From positions 205,842-269,841 of the forward strand of contig NZ_BMZI01000001.1 in the NCBI RefSeq assembly GCF_014652715.1: DNA of 64,000 nucleotides. Reading direction: 5' to 3'. Shown piece after piece: positions 40,128-47,810 of this stretch. A model generated the notes under the pieces. It worked only from the letters and a program-made list of their open reading frames with translations. It made no database searches and was not told the origin of the DNA. The first letter of the stretch is position 1; the number at the start of each line of letters is the position of its first letter. Source of the DNA: Salinicola rhizosphaerae (GTDB lineage Bacteria; Pseudomonadota; Gammaproteobacteria; Pseudomonadales; Halomonadaceae). A program made the position numbers and the translations under genes.

Positions 40128-42263
40128 ATGCTCGACGAAACGCTCAAGCAGGAAATCCAGGACGCCTACCGTCGGGTCCTCGACGGCCTCGAACTGACGC
40201 CGCGCTACGGGCAGCGCCTGATGATTGCCGAAATCGCGCGAACGCTGGCCTCGATCGAGCGCGATGATCAGGGGAGACGCACTTCCAACGAGCATGTCTG
40301 CGTGCTCGAGGCGGGAACCGGCACCGGTAAGACGTTGGCTTATCTGCTGGCGGCGTTGCCGGTCGCCAAGGCGCGCGGCAAGCGGTTGGTGGTAGCGACG
40401 GCGACGGTGGCGCTGCAGGAGCAGGTGCTCAATCAGGATCTGCCGAAGCTGCGCGAGCATAGCGGGCTCGATTTCGAGTACGCGCTGGCCAAGGGGCGCG
40501 GACGGTATCTCTGCGTGGCCAAGCTCGATCAGGCGTTGGAAGGCACCGAACCCAATCCGACGCTGTCGCTGTTCGAGCAGACCATCGCCACCGATGCCGG
40601 CGGCGACTTTCCGCAGCTGGTTCAGGAGATGGCCGATACCTACGCCTCGGGGCAGTGGGAGGGGGATCGCGATAGCTGGCCGGTGGCGATCGAGGATCGT
40701 GACTGGCGGCGATTGACCGTCGACCATCGCCAGTGCACCAATCGTCGCTGCGGCCATTTCGGCGCCTGCGCCTACTTCCGCTCGCGACGCTACCTCGAGC
40801 AGGCGGACATCGTCGTCGCCAATCACGACCTGGTGCTGGCCGATCTGGCGCTGGGGGGCGGCATGGTATTGCCCTCGCCGAAGGACTGCATCTACATCTT
40901 CGACGAGGGGCATCATCTGCCCGACAAGGCGCTGGATCACTTCTATCACCGCTTCGGCGTCAACGCGACGCTGCGCTGGTTGCGCACGCTCAAGAAGTCG
41001 CTGACCGAGCTCAATACCGCGCTGGCGACACAGCCGACGCTGGCGCGGTTGCTGGCGACCTTCCCGGAGCGCATCGCGGCGCTGGAACCACGCCTGGGCG
41101 ATGCTTACGCGATGGGGCATCAAATTGCCGGGCTCGACCAGGGCGCGGGCGACGAGAAACAGCAGTTTCGCTTTCCTAACGGGCGGGCGCCGGAGCCCTT
41201 GCAGCAGCTCGCTCAGCAGCTGGTGATTCCGTTCGCCGAGCTGTCGCGCGACCTCGAGACCATGACGGAGATCCTGCGCGAGAGTCTGGACCCGGACAAA
41301 TCGACCGGGCTCGCCCGCGAGCAGGCCGCGCCGTGGCTACCGCTGATGGCGCTGCTGCACGGGCGTGCGCTCGAGGCGCACGCGCTGTGGCAGGCGATGG
41401 CCACCTCGGATGCCGCCGAGCGGGCGCCCCAGGCTCGCTGGCTCACCTTCGAGAGTTTCGGCGGCGATCCGGAGCTGACCTTCTCGGCGAGTCCGGTATC
41501 GGCAGCGGAGACGCTGGCGCGGCATCTCTGGGGGAGCTGCTATGGGGCGGTGGTCACTTCGGCGACACTCACGGCGCTCAATCGCTTCGAACGCCTGCAG
41601 GAGCGTGCCGGGCTTGCCAACCGCTATCGCTATCAGCGTTTACCGAGTCCGTTCGACTACTCCCGTGCGACGCTCAGTATTCCCCGGGAGGCCGTCGACC
41701 CCGGCGACGCGGCAGGCCATGACCGCGCTATCGTCGAGTTCATCGAGCGGCTTGCGGAGGACGAGGCGGCACTGGTGCTGTTCTCTTCACGCAAACAGCT
41801 CAGAAGCGTCGCCGATGCACTGGGCGAGCCCTGGGCATCGCGTCTGCTGGCCCAGGATCGACTGCCCAAGCGGGAACTGCTCGAGCGTCATCGTGCGGCG
41901 GTCGATGGGGGCGAGGGAAGTCTCATCTTCGGGCTGGCGAGTTTTGCCGAGGGGATCGATCTGCCGGGGCGCTATCTGACCCACGTGATCATTACGCGAC
42001 TGCCGTTTTCGGTCCCGGACGATCCGGTGGGGGCGACCCTGGCCGAGTGGATCGAGAGCCAAGGAGGCAATCCGTTCATGCGTATCTCGGTACCGGACGC
42101 CTCGATCAAGCTGGTGCAGGCTTGTGGCCGACTGATTCGCAAGGAGAACGACAGCGGCCGGATCACGTTGCTCGACCGCCGCGTACTCACGCGGCGCTAT
42201 GGCAAGGCGTTGTTGGATGCGTTGCCGCCGTTTCGGCGCGAAATCGAGGCAAACACTTTATAA
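40128..42263 (+). CDS. dinG: ATP-dependent DNA helicase DinG
   Basis: XPD-like 5'-3' helicase that resolves R-loops and unusual DNA structures; 711 residues (E. coli 716). Motif I EAGTGTGKTLAYLL and the DEAH-type box FDEGHHL are visible. The Fe-S cysteines are YLC near residue 130 and CTNRRCGHFGACAYF at about 203-217. GLASFAEGIDLPG and QACGRLIRKENDSGR mark helicase domain 2. The ATG follows a pyrimidine-rich tract (40083-40109) and a weak GGAAA. The last four codons and the stop lie inside a 145-bp inverted repeat. Confidence 0.95.
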   Translation: MLDETLKQEIQDAYRRVLDGLELTPRYGQRLMIAEIARTLASIERDDQGRRTSNEHVCVLEAGTGTGKTLAYLLAALPVAKARGKRLVVATATVALQEQVLNQDLPKLREHSGLDFEYALAKGRGRYLCVAKLDQALEGTEPNPTLSLFEQTIATDAGGDFPQLVQEMADTYASGQWEGDRDSWPVAIEDRDWRRLTVDHRQCTNRRCGHFGACAYFRSRRYLEQADIVVANHDLVLADLALGGGMVLPSPKDCIYIFDEGHHLPDKALDHFYHRFGVNATLRWLRTLKKSLTELNTALATQPTLARLLATFPERIAALEPRLGDAYAMGHQIAGLDQGAGDEKQQFRFPNGRAPEPLQQLAQQLVIPFAELSRDLETMTEILRESLDPDKSTGLAREQAAPWLPLMALLHGRALEAHALWQAMATSDAAERAPQARWLTFESFGGDPELTFSASPVSAAETLARHLWGSCYGAVVTSATLTALNRFERLQERAGLANRYRYQRLPSPFDYSRATLSIPREAVDPGDAAGHDRAIVEFIERLAEDEAALVLFSSRKQLRSVADALGEPWASRLLAQDRLPKRELLERHRAAVDGGEGSLIFGLASFAEGIDLPGRYLTHVIITRLPFSVPDDPVGATLAEWIESQGGNPFMRISVPDASIKLVQACGRLIRKENDSGRITLLDRRVLTRRYGKALLDALPPFRREIEANTL

Positions 42264-42392
42264 ATGGCTGCGCAGGCGAATCGCTGCGTTGCGCGGTGCT
42301 CGCAATCCTCACATATAAACCCATATGCTCCGGCTGCTGCGCTCCGTGCGCCTTGCGATTCCTCCTGCTCGCCGATTTATTCAGTATTTCCC
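42248..42392. repeat. 145-bp imperfect palindrome overlapping the dinG stop codon
   Basis: The two halves are clearly inverted copies around a centre at about 42319 (CATAT-AAACCC-ATATG). The left end GGCAAACACTTTATAAATGG matches the complement of the right end GGGAAATACTGAATAAATCG at most positions, and similarity continues inward (GCAGGCGAATCGC against GCAGGAGGAATCGC). CGAGG occurs just at or outside both ends (42245-42249 and 42092+300 = 42392-42396), a possible target duplication. It resembles a REP/MITE-type intergenic element. It encodes no protein. Confidence 0.8.
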
Positions 42393-42421
42393 GAGGTGTG
42401 AGACTGGAAAAGCCTGAGCAG

Positions 42422-42456
42422 TAAACGAAAACGCCCAATACCGCAGGTATCGGGCG
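42422..42456 (-). terminator. Rho-independent terminator of aroG
   Basis: An 11-bp stem (42432-42442 with 42446-42456, one G-U pair) has a 3-nt loop, followed on the minus strand by TTTTCGTTTA. It lies 17 bp after the aroG stop. Confidence 0.87.
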
Positions 42457-42473
42457 AGAAAGGACGATGGCGC

Positions 42474-43556
42474 TCAGTCTGCCTTCTGCTGGCGAGCCGC
42501 CAGTGCGGGTGCCAGCTGTTCGGCCATCTGCGAGAGCGCACGTTCCGTGGTCGGCCAGTCGATGCAGGCATCGGTGATCGAGACGCCATATTCCAGCTGG
42601 CTGCGATCCTCGGGAATCTTCTGGCTGCCCCAGCCGATATTGGACTCGATCATCAGGCCGATGATCGAGCGGTTGCCGTCCAGAATCTGATGGGTCACGT
42701 TCTCCATCACCAACGGCTGCAGCGCCGGATCCTTGTTGGAGTTGGCGTGCGAGCAGTCGACCATCAGGTTGGCCTGGAGACCCGCCTTGTGCAGCTCCTG
42801 CTCGGCCAGCGTGACGCTGACGCTGTCGTAATTCGGTTTGCCGTTGCCGCCGCGCAGCACGACGTGACCGTAGGCGTTGCCTCGGGTGCGGATGACTGCG
42901 ACCTGACCAGCCTGATCGATACCGAGGAAGTTATGCGGGCTGGCCACTGACTTGAGCGCGTTGACCGCGACATCGAGACTGCCGTCGGTGCCGTTCTTGA
43001 AGCCGACCGGGCCGGAGAGACCGGAGGCCATCTCGCGGTGCGTCTGCGACTCGGTCGTGCGCGCGCCGATCGCCGACCAGCTGATGCAGTCCTGCAGGTA
43101 TTGCGGGGAGATCGGGTCGAGCGCTTCGGTCGCGAGCGGCAAGCCGATTTCGGCGAGATCCACCAGCAGACGGCGGGCGATATGCAGGCCTTCCTCGATC
43201 TCGAACGAGTCGTTGAGGTGCGGGTCGTTGATCAGCCCTTTCCAGCCGACGGTGGTACGCGGTTTCTCGAAATAGACGCGCATCACGATATAGAGGCTGT
43301 CGCTGACTGCATCGGCGAGCTGTCGCAGACGCTTGGCGTAATCGATGGCGGCGGCGGGGTCGTGGATCGAGCACGGACCGATGACGACCAGCAGACGGGG
43401 ATCCTCGCGATTCAGGATGCGCTGGATGGTCTGGCGGCCGTCGACGACCGTACGCTCGGCGGCTTCGGAAAGAGGGATGTCCTGCTTCAGCGCTTCCGGC
43501 GTGATCAGAACGTCCTGCGAAAGCACATTGAGATTGTTGACCTGCTGTTGCGACAT
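42474..43556 (-). CDS. aroG: 3-deoxy-7-phosphoheptulonate (DAHP) synthase, class I
   Basis: First enzyme of the shikimate pathway, condensing PEP and erythrose 4-phosphate; 360 residues. VIGPCSIHDP near residue 60 holds the metal-binding Cys. FEKPRTTVGWKGL, the metal/PEP block GFKNGTDG, and DCSHANSNKDP are typical of AroF/G/H. Which aromatic amino acid inhibits it cannot be told reliably from inspection, so the symbol stands for the family. It is a single-gene unit with its own terminator, divergent from rpoE. Confidence 0.93.
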   Translation of the reverse strand: MSQQQVNNLNVLSQDVLITPEALKQDIPLSEAAERTVVDGRQTIQRILNREDPRLLVVIGPCSIHDPAAAIDYAKRLRQLADAVSDSLYIVMRVYFEKPRTTVGWKGLINDPHLNDSFEIEEGLHIARRLLVDLAEIGLPLATEALDPISPQYLQDCISWSAIGARTTESQTHREMASGLSGPVGFKNGTDGSLDVAVNALKSVASPHNFLGIDQAGQVAVIRTRGNAYGHVVLRGGNGKPNYDSVSVTLAEQELHKAGLQANLMVDCSHANSNKDPALQPLVMENVTHQILDGNRSIIGLMIESNIGWGSQKIPEDRSQLEYGVSITDACIDWPTTERALSQMAEQLAPALAARQQKAD

Positions 43557-43600
43557 GCTGGGGCCCGTTGACTCTTCAGTTGGCTGCGCGTGGAGCGCGT

Positions 43601-43630
43601 ACTATGGCGGCTCGGTGGGGAAGAAATCAA
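43601..43630 (-). promoter_or_regulatory. Candidate sigma70 promoter of aroG
   Basis: On the minus strand -35 TTGATT (complement of 43625-43630) and -10 CATAGT (complement of 43601-43606) are spaced by 18 bp. The predicted leader is about 38 nt. No TyrR box (TGTAAA-N6-TTTACA) or attenuator peptide is visible. Confidence 0.4.
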
Positions 43631-43897
43631 CTTCGATGATCGTTTCGGGCATTATGATGACGACTTGATGGGCACGCCAAAAACCGGAAAACTGGACGGC
43701 CGTCGTTGACCGGCGCCTGTCCCCAGGCGTGCTTATTGTCGCTTTCTAGTATAACTTGCACGCCTGTCATTGAATCGTGAGCCCAGAGAGCTCCAGGTTG
43801 GATCATGAGCGTATTGTCTTCCCGTCACCATTGTCATGACTTTGTCGTCCAGCACCCTGGCGCCTTTGCCGAGCGTCGTCGCATGGGGAGGAACTGA

Positions 43898-44503
43898 ATG
43901 GGTGCGCGCGAGACCGATCAGCAACTTGTCGAACGCGCCCAGAAAGGGGATACCCGTGCCTTCGATCTTCTGGTCAAGAAGTATCAGCACAAGATTCTCG
44001 GCCTGATCAGTCGCTACGTGCAGGACCACGCGGAGGTCCAGGATGTTGCCCAGGAGGCGTTCATCAAGGCCTACCGGGCGCTGGGCAGCTTTCGCTCGGA
44101 AAGCGCCTTCTACACCTGGATGTATCGTATTGCCATCAACACGGCAAAGAACTATCTCGTCTCGCGGGGGCGCCGTCCGCCCGGCAGCGATCTCGATATC
44201 AGCGATGCCGAGATCGTCGACCAGAGCGGCCGGTTGTCGGACATCGAGTCCCCCGAGGCCGCCATTGCTCGCGACCAGCTCGAGTCAGCGGTGTTCGAGG
44301 CGATCGAGAATCTGCCAGACGATCTGCGCACGGCGATCACGCTGCGTGAGTTCGACGGGCTTTCCTACGAAGATATTGCCACCATCATGGAGTGCCCGGT
44401 CGGCACCGTCAGGTCACGTATCTTTCGCGCGCGTGAGGCGGTGGACAAGCACATTCAGCCATTGATGGAGCGCAGTTCGCAGGATGCGGCGAACGAGTCG
44501 TAG
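43898..44503 (+). CDS. rpoE: RNA polymerase sigma factor RpoE (AlgU)
   Basis: Extracytoplasmic-stress sigma factor, 201 residues. Region 2 contains DLLVKKYQHKILGLISRYV, QDVAQEAFIKAYRAL and FYTWMYRIAINTAKN; region 4 contains LPDDLRTAITLREFDGLSYEDIA and PVGTVRSRIFRARE. These match P. aeruginosa AlgU nearly word for word. A strong GGGGAGGAA ribosome site precedes the ATG. It is followed, after 369 bp without a gene, by its anti-sigma factor. A weak RpoE-like site (TAACTT near 43752) may allow autoregulation. Confidence 0.97.
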   Translation: MGARETDQQLVERAQKGDTRAFDLLVKKYQHKILGLISRYVQDHAEVQDVAQEAFIKAYRALGSFRSESAFYTWMYRIAINTAKNYLVSRGRRPPGSDLDISDAEIVDQSGRLSDIESPEAAIARDQLESAVFEAIENLPDDLRTAITLREFDGLSYEDIATIMECPVGTVRSRIFRAREAVDKHIQPLMERSSQDAANES

Positions 44504-44672
44504 CCGGCGATGTCGTAGCTGTCGATGCCGTGGCCGTTGAAGCGATAACGCAGGCGAGGGTCGGGTCAGTCCGGTCGTCATGGCGTGGCGAAGTGCGCAC
44601 TTTGACCCGCCTCGTGACTGCCATTGCGTTCGAAGCGATATCGAAAGTCGCGAGAAAAGATGAATCGAAAAT

Positions 44673-44699
44673 GAACTGTCAGGTTTTTTTGTCGTCATA
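44673..44699 (+). promoter_or_regulatory. Candidate RpoE-dependent promoter upstream of rseA
   Basis: GAACTG (44673-44678), 16 bp, then TCATA (44695-44699) resembles the AlgU/sigmaE pattern GAACTT-N16-TCtgA. It lies within the 369-bp gap (44504-44872) between rpoE and rseA, which otherwise shows no gene or terminator. It would allow separate stress-induced expression of the anti-sigma factor. Confidence 0.45.
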
Positions 44700-44872
44700 G
44701 AGGGGCAGGCAGGAATCGGGATGTCTTGAATCGCCGACAGATGCCAGTCTGGCGCCGCCGATACCGGACGATTTCGCGGGTGGCCGTGAATCGCCGGTCG
44801 GATGGAATTCCCGAGACAGGTGCCATCATTCAACATGTGGCAAGCCGCAAGGCCGAGTGTGAGGGTGTGACT

Positions 44873-45598
44873 ATGAAGCAGGTACATGAATCGTTCTCCG
44901 CGTTGATGGATAACGAAGCCGATGAGTTCGATCTTCGCCGCGTACTCAAGACGATGAAGTCCTCGCCGGAGCAGAGCGAAACCTGGCGTCGCTATCATCT
45001 GGCGCGGAGCATGATGCAGCGAGATCGGAGTGCGGTCGTGGATGCCGACATCTCGGCAGATGTCTTTGCGGCCATTGCTGACGAGCCTCGCCCCGAACCG
45101 CTTGCGACTGCCGAAGGCGGTAAACGGCACTCCTTTTCCTTCATGAAAGGGGCTTCAGTCGCCGCGGCCGTATCGCTCATGGTCATCTCTGGCGTTCAAG
45201 TCTATAACGGGCGTTTCGGCGGTGAGTCAGGGACATCCGATGTGGCGTCTACCCGTGATGGAACGGGCGCGGTCGCGAGCTTCGCCGATGCGACGCCTGC
45301 GATGGAGGGCGGCGCTACGCCGGCGTCGATGGAAGCGCCGGCGTCGGGCGGACTGCCGATGTTCAGCGTCGGCAGTGGTAACGGTGTTATGACGGTCAGC
45401 GAACCGGTGATGCAGCCGATGTTCTCCGGTGCCGGTTTCGGGGGTGGCGAGAGTACGCCGGAGCAGTCACCGGCACTGCAGGCGTATCTTCAGCATCGCG
45501 CCGGCGAAGCCAGTTATGACGGCGCCATGCCGTTGTTACGAAGCCCCGGTAACTTTGCCGGCCCGCTTCACCAAATCGACGCCTCCGGCACACCCTGA
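44873..45598 (+). CDS. rseA: Anti-sigma-E factor RseA/MucA
   Basis: Membrane anti-sigma factor, 241 residues. The cytoplasmic domain (1-80: SFSALMDNEADEFDLRRVLK, ETWRRYHLARSMMQRD) is the RseA N-terminal fold that grips RpoE. One membrane segment lies at about 93-110. The periplasmic part is unusually rich in Gly, Ala, Ser and Met with little clear homology. GAGGGTG precedes the ATG; the longer frame from 44726 has no ribosome site and no conserved sequence. It follows rpoE as usual, but the regulator gene rseB/mucB does not follow it. Confidence 0.9.
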   Translation: MKQVHESFSALMDNEADEFDLRRVLKTMKSSPEQSETWRRYHLARSMMQRDRSAVVDADISADVFAAIADEPRPEPLATAEGGKRHSFSFMKGASVAAAVSLMVISGVQVYNGRFGGESGTSDVASTRDGTGAVASFADATPAMEGGATPASMEAPASGGLPMFSVGSGNGVMTVSEPVMQPMFSGAGFGGGESTPEQSPALQAYLQHRAGEASYDGAMPLLRSPGNFAGPLHQIDASGTP

Positions 45599-45701
45599 GA
45601 GGCTCTCCGGGTCGGGGTGCATCGCGCCCGGCCCGAGCTTTGATTCCCCCCGCTTGCGCCGCCTTGTCCGCCGTCCAGGCGCTAGTCTGTCCCTGTTTTT
45701 C

Positions 45702-45746
45702 GCGTCAGGGGCCATCGCATCAGGGACCGTCGTATCAGAGGCCTGA
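45702..45746 (+). repeat. Three 15-bp imperfect tandem repeats in the rseA-mucD gap
   Basis: Units at 45702-45716, 45717-45731 and 45732-45746 share the core ATCAGGG-like sequence. They lie in the 565-bp gap 45599-46163, which carries no recognisable gene; the only other support there is the promoter candidate at 45995-46021. Confidence 0.75.
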
Positions 45747-45994
45747 ACCGATGGCTTCTCCGCAGCCAGTGCTAGCCAGAATGGCCGATCCGCGCCGACT
45801 TTCAACTACCGCTATCCCCGCTGACACGCCACGTCTGGGTTATTCTTGATGGGTGATCTTGCGGCTGCCTCTCGGGTAACGGCCGATAGTCCTGTGCTGG
45901 CTCGAGCACGCTGCCTCAGCGTCGGCCGAATGCACTGATCGCGCGCTGGCGGGGGTGAACGGACATGATCAACAAAGAATCTTTACACTCCGTT

Positions 45995-46021
45995 GAACTC
46001 TTCAGGCTTTTCCGTATCAAT
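45995..46021 (+). promoter_or_regulatory. Candidate RpoE-dependent promoter of mucD
   Basis: TTGAACTC (-35 core GAACTC 45995-46000), a 16-bp spacer and TCAAT (46017-46021) closely fit GGAACTT-N16-TCAAA. The predicted leader is about 137 nt before the mucD ATG. degP/mucD is a classic RpoE target, which supports the reading. Confidence 0.6.
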
Positions 46022-46163
46022 GAAAGTGGTCGCCATGTAAGTGTCGAATGGCGCTGGCGGCTCATTGGTGCCTGGCAAGGTTCAATCGGTAGCGTTATCC
46101 CTTGCCTGCCTATCTCTCAACGTTTGGCTCTCACGAGTCTTCATGTGGTGTCAGGAGTGTTTA

Positions 46164-47591
46164 ATGGAACGCATGACAAGATGGTTTGCGCCGTGGCTGC
46201 TAATGGCCTTCGCGCTGTTCGCCGTACAGACGGCGCAGGCCGCACAAACGCGCGATCTGCCGGACTTTACCCAACTGGTCAAACAGGCCGCTCCCGGCGT
46301 GGTCAACATCTCGACGACCAGCACCGTCAGTGCCTCTGACGGCCCTTACGGTCAGCAGCAGATTCCGGAGATCTTTCGGCATTTCTTCGGCGATCAGATG
46401 CCGGAAATGCCCGGCATGCCCGGTGGCGACGAGGAGCGCAAGTCGCTCGGCTCCGGCTTTGTCATCCGCAAGGACGGCTACATCTTGACCAATGCCCATG
46501 TGGTCAAGGATGCCGACAAGATCATGGTGCGCCTCAACGATCGCCGTGAACTGCCGGCCAAGCTCGTCGGTTCGGACCCGCGTACCGATGTGGCGCTGCT
46601 GAAGGTCGACGCCAACGACCTGACCACGCTCAAGATCGGTGATTCCGATGACCTGCAAGTCGGCGAATGGGTGGCGGCGATCGGCTCGCCGTTCGGATTC
46701 GACCACTCGGTGACCGCCGGCATCGTCAGTGCGATCAACCGCACGCTGCCGAGCGATACCTATGTGCCGTTCATCCAGACGGATGTGGCGATCAACCCGG
46801 GCAACTCGGGCGGTCCGCTGTTCAATCTCGATGGTCAGGTGGTCGGCATCAACTCGCAGATCTACACCCGAAGTGGGGGCTTCATGGGGCTCTCCTTTGC
46901 CATTCCGATCAGTGTTGCCATGAACGTGGCCGATCAGCTGCGTACGGAAGGTCATGTCAGCCGCGGTTGGCTTGGCGTGGTGATTCAGCCGGTTTCCAAA
47001 GATCTGGCCGAATCGTTCGGTCTGGATGACACCGCCGGCGCGCTGGTTTCGGATGTCTCCGACGACAGCCCGGCCAAGAAAGCTGGCCTTCAGGCGGGTG
47101 ATGTCATCATCAGCGCCGATGGCAACAAGATCGAAGACTCCACCACGCTGCCACGCCTCATCGGTAAAGTGGCGCCGGGTGACGATGTCAAGCTCAAGGT
47201 CATGCGCGGCGGTGATGAGCGCAGTATCGACGTGACCGTCGGTGATTGGCCGGAAAACCTGCAGGCGGATGGATCGCCGTCCAGCCCGTCGGCCGATGAT
47301 CAGGGCAAACTGGGAATCGCGATCAGTGATCTGACCGATGATCAGAAGCAGCAGCTCGAGATCGACAACGGTGTGATGGTGCGTCGCGTCGATCCTCGCG
47401 GTGCCGCGGCAGCCGCCGGCATTCAGCCGGGCGATGTCATCGTCAGCTTCGATCAGAAAGCCGTCGACAGCGCCGATCAGCTGATCGACGCGGTCAAGAA
47501 CGCCGACGAGGATCGCGCGATCCCCGTGCGTATCATGCGTGACGGCAATTCGCTGTTCGTGGCGCTGCGCCTCAAAGCGAAGGATGACTGA
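46164..47591 (+). CDS. mucD: Periplasmic serine protease MucD/DegP
   Basis: HtrA-family protease and chaperone of the periplasm, 475 residues. The signal peptide (1-27, ending AQAAQ) is followed by the protease domain with triad His112 (NAHVV), Asp142 (RTDVALLKVD) and Ser215 (GNSGGPLF), then two PDZ domains (about 265-360 and 380-470). AGGAG precedes the ATG; the longer frame from 46041 would place the signal peptide internally. Position after rseA identifies it as MucD. A terminator follows. Confidence 0.95.
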   Translation: MERMTRWFAPWLLMAFALFAVQTAQAAQTRDLPDFTQLVKQAAPGVVNISTTSTVSASDGPYGQQQIPEIFRHFFGDQMPEMPGMPGGDEERKSLGSGFVIRKDGYILTNAHVVKDADKIMVRLNDRRELPAKLVGSDPRTDVALLKVDANDLTTLKIGDSDDLQVGEWVAAIGSPFGFDHSVTAGIVSAINRTLPSDTYVPFIQTDVAINPGNSGGPLFNLDGQVVGINSQIYTRSGGFMGLSFAIPISVAMNVADQLRTEGHVSRGWLGVVIQPVSKDLAESFGLDDTAGALVSDVSDDSPAKKAGLQAGDVIISADGNKIEDSTTLPRLIGKVAPGDDVKLKVMRGGDERSIDVTVGDWPENLQADGSPSSPSADDQGKLGIAISDLTDDQKQQLEIDNGVMVRRVDPRGAAAAAGIQPGDVIVSFDQKAVDSADQLIDAVKNADEDRAIPVRIMRDGNSLFVALRLKAKDD

Positions 47592-47643
47592 TCGCTTCGC
47601 GTGACAGCCAATTCATCACGAACCGGCCCTCCGGTTCGCCCTG

Positions 47644-47668
47644 CAGCCCCGCTTCGGCGGGGCTGTTT
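47644..47668 (+). terminator. Terminator after mucD
   Basis: A 9-bp stem (47644-47652 with 47657-47665) has a TTCG tetraloop closed by C-G, followed by TTTCGATCTT. The short T run makes it of medium strength. Confidence 0.75.
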
Positions 47669-47810
47669 CGATCTTGAGCATGCCGAGCGCCGCCGTTGCT
47701 GTCCATGATCAGGGCATGTCGGTACAATGCGCCTCAATCGACATTCCACCGCGCGGTCCCGCACGTCCCATGAGCGGCATCAGGCGCGCGCTAAGACCGG
47801 TAAGGTTTCA

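Noticed and set aside
45599-46163. Remnant of mucB/rseB in the rseA-mucD gap
   Set aside because: The gap is too short for the gene, and no frame shows recognisable MucB sequence; absence is reported instead.
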